A DNA stretch of 64,000 bases from Tetrahymena elliotti 4EA (taxonomy: Eukaryota > Ciliophora > Oligohymenophorea > Hymenostomatida > Tetrahymenidae), in assembly GCA_000231825.2 (NCBI GenBank), contig JH720326.1, positions 365,608 to 429,607 on the forward strand. The letters are read 5' to 3'. A program made the position numbers and the translations under genes. Position 1 is the first letter of the stretch. Every line of letters begins with the position of its first letter. This document shows positions 61,464 to 64,000 of this stretch, piece by piece. The notes below the pieces were generated by a model, which saw nothing but the letters and a program-made list of their open reading frames with translations, made no database searches and had not been told where the DNA came from.

Positions 61464-64000
61464 TCAATATTTGTTATGAACTATTTCTCTACATCTATTA
61501 AGCACCATTCTGTTTAGTTTATCATTTTCTTCTAATATTCCTAAGTTAACTGTAGATCTTTCAAGAGTGATAATAGGAGGTTTTCCAAAGCCATCAACAG
61601 ATGGAGCTCTAGCTCTTGTTTTTGTGAGCTATCTCTCTAAATCATTTCTTCTTCTATCGATGTCATGTAATCTACCTTGTAAATCTAGACATTCTCTTCT
61701 TTTAATTTCTAATTGACTTGATAACTCTTACAAATAAGGATGATTTGGATCTATTTACCCAGCTTTTCCTCTCCAAATTTCTATATCTCTACAAGCTTTA
61801 TCTAAATCTATCATAGCTCTATGATACTTTGACCTAAATTAATTATTACAAAATTAATCAAAATTAAAATATTAATGAAATTATACCTTTCAACATTTAA
61901 GTCTGCAATCAAATTTTCAACTTAGCCCTTTAGTGAAGTAATCTCTCTTTCATGCTAATAAATTAATAATTTATTGCTATCAATATTTAATATTAAGATA
62001 ATTACATCAGCTATGATTGTCTTTAATTAAATAGAGTGATTATTGAATTATGTTTCAAATTCTCTCTCCATAAGATGTCTTTAATCTTCTAAATTTACCT
62101 TTATTTTATTGTAAGTAAGTAAGTAATTCACTCATCAAAAAAATTATTTAAAATGAATATTTACTTTGTGGATAGCTTCCATTTCATTAATCTTTTAATT
62201 AAACTGCTCAATCTATAAGAGTCTCTTGGCCTCAGAAGCTTCATAATCTCCATTAGATATTTTCAATTTATTTTCTAAAACTGTTATGTTGCTTTCTAAC
62301 TTATGCATTAAACTATCATAGTGTTATCTTTAATCAGTAATTTCCTTTTCTATTTTCTGACGGAAATCAATTTACATCTCTCTTTTCTCCTTATCAGTAT
62401 TTTCTCTATTCTAAAATTTCACTGTCTCAATCTCTTCAATATGTTCAACTTTTAATCTCTCAATTTCTTTTTTAAGCAATTCTAACTCACTCACTGTATT
62501 TATTTAATTCATAATAAAATTTTAAAATCATTTTATAATTTATGAATTAATAAAAAAATAATCATCATTCAATTTCTAAATGATAAAAATAAAATCTCTA
62601 TTGAAACCATTAAGGAAATTAATAAAATTTTTTATTTTGAGATAGGTTTCTTTTTCGAGATTTAAAATTTTTTAACCATTAATTAAATCCATAATAGAAT
62701 GAATAAAATTCTTTTTAATTTTGAGAACTGCTTGTTTAAGAAAATTTTGAATTTTGAAACAAAATAAACTTAATTCTTTTTAATTTAATAATGAAATAAA
62801 TACATTTGCTAAGAAGTCTTTCATTTTCGTCAATAATTTAGTTGAATTTAAGTTAGAGGTCATTATAGACAGCTTTTCTTTTTTCAATTTCTTCATCTAT
62901 TAATTACATTTTAGCTTTAAGTGACTCTATTTCAATATTTTTGTTTGATCTATCTCTTCTCATTTCATCAAGTTCATCATCTTTAGCTCTAAGTTTGGAT
63001 ATGAAGTCTTCAAATTATTATTTATGTTGTTATTCAATTCTGTCATATTTAAGTTTAAGACTTTCATATTCACTTTCTTTTTCTAACTTAGCAGTGTGAA
63101 CTCTTTCTCTTTCTATCTTTGCTTGATGCAATTCTAATTACAAATCTTCATTTTGCTTTTAAAAAGATTAAATATATAGTTATTTTCTTATTGAAAATGT
63201 AATTTACTCTAATTTTCTCTATTAGAAGATTTGATTGTGAATCATTTTCTTATTTAATATTATCTAGCTTCTTTTCTAAAAGAGAAATTTGTCTTTGTCT
63301 TTCATCATTTTCAGCCTATTACTATTTCTTTGATTTTTTAACGTGTTCTTCAAACTCTTGCTTTTAATTTTCAATTTCTTTAGTGAATTTTTCTACCTAA
63401 ATTGTTGTATGTTGTTCATGATGCTGAGACAACTAATTAATTTTATCTTCACATTCGTTTTATAATTCAATATACTTTTTTATTAAAAAAATAATAAATT
63501 CAATTTTAACTTTTAAATTATTCTTTTTTTGTACTTTTTATCTCCAAATCTCTACTTCTTCAATTCTAATTTTTAGTCCCTAGTTCAATTCATCTATATT
63601 GTGGATCAAAGATTCTATTTTTTTCTCAAGATCTTCATTTCTTTCCATTAACATAGTTTGATCAGTGTTGAGGAATTCTAATTTTTGGGATTACTTAAAT
63701 AAAAAAATTAACAGTTAAATCTACCCATTTGAATAAGAATAAATTTTACTTGCTTGATTTCAAATTATAAATCATCAATTATTCTTTGTAATTAAATAAT
63801 TTAATTGTGGCTTTTTTCATTTTCTGCTTATACAAGTACTACTTTCATCAAAAGATTTACTTTTTCCTAATGAAATGTGAAATAAGATAAATATATTTTT
63901 TAGAGATAATGATTTTACATCTTAGTTGATAGAGTTATGGGCATCTAAGTTGGCTTTTTCAGTTTTCATAATTTACTCTTTTTGTTCATCAAAACTTATC
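61464..64000 (-). CDS. Coiled-coil protein, 3' part of a gene running off the window
   Basis: The reading frame ends at TGA 61464 and continues past the right edge, so the start is missing. At least six to seven exons are separated by short AT-rich introns (for example about 61836-61888, 62500-62820, 63160-63210, 63480-63530, 63700-63752, 63850-63930). The exons are almost wholly heptad-like, rich in Glu, Lys, Gln and Leu (for example EKVNLLMKVVLVQAENEK, KRRECLDLQGRLHDIDRRR), so this is a long rod. The C-terminal 60 residues leave the coil (GFGKPPIITLERSTVNLGIL, then ENDKLNRMVLNRCREIV) and look like a conserved tail. In ciliates such proteins are commonly cytoskeletal or basal-body components, but no family is claimed. 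Confidence 0.75.

Overview
The window looks like a macronuclear chromosome segment of an oligohymenophorean ciliate, most probably Tetrahymena or a close relative. In every conserved gene TAA and TAG are read as glutamine, and TGA is the only stop that closes a frame where a known family should end. The DNA is strongly AT-rich. Most introns are short, AT-rich and bounded by GT(A)...AG, and many predicted proteins carry Gln/Asn runs. The species cannot be fixed from the sequence. ORF callers using the standard code break these genes into short pieces, so the models here were rebuilt by hand with TGA as the only stop. For most multi-exon genes the exon lengths add up to a whole number of codons.

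Layout. 1.1-6.4 kb (-): an INO80-type Snf2 ATPase. 7.4-8.1 kb (-): a small unknown gene. 9.3-10.2 kb (+): a small J-domain protein with a likely mitochondrial presequence and a C-terminal membrane helix. 11.8-13.3 kb (+): an unknown protein. 14.8-15.3 kb (+): a CCCH zinc-finger protein. 15.7-17.1 kb (+): a Schlafen-AlbA_2-like protein. 17.9-19.3 kb (-): a B-box-like coiled-coil protein. 19.6-21.1 kb (+): PCID2/Thp1 of TREX-2. 21.9-27.7 kb (+): a 1945-residue TRIM-like RING/B-box protein in one exon. 28.1-30.0 kb (-): SRP54. 32.4 kb (+): a 60-residue zinc-ribbon protein. 34.2-36.2 kb (+): a YTH-domain m6A reader. 37.7-39.3 kb (+): an Aurora kinase. 40.5-43.2 kb (+): an IQ-motif protein. 45.2-47.2 kb (+): a secreted or membrane-anchored glycoprotein. 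54.5-58.7 kb (+): an Aurora-like kinase with a Gln/Asn-rich N-terminus of about 1040 residues. 61.5 kb to the window end (-): the 3' part of a coiled-coil gene.

Two tandem arrays stand out between genes. Array A (47.8-53.1 kb) has about 17 copies of a unit of about 294 bp. Array B (60.3-60.96 kb) has 7 copies of a unit of about 89 bp. The units differ in length, yet both carry the same core, GATTAGAGCATT..GCTAA..C..GA.C. In array B, and in the intact copies of array A, the core is bracketed by a GATTAG/CTAATC inverted repeat. This shared element is the least explained structure in the window.

The genes form no operon and no single pathway. Several are nuclear or RNA factors (INO80, PCID2, YTH, CCCH) or kinases of the Aurora type, but with ciliate gene order this is best treated as coincidence.
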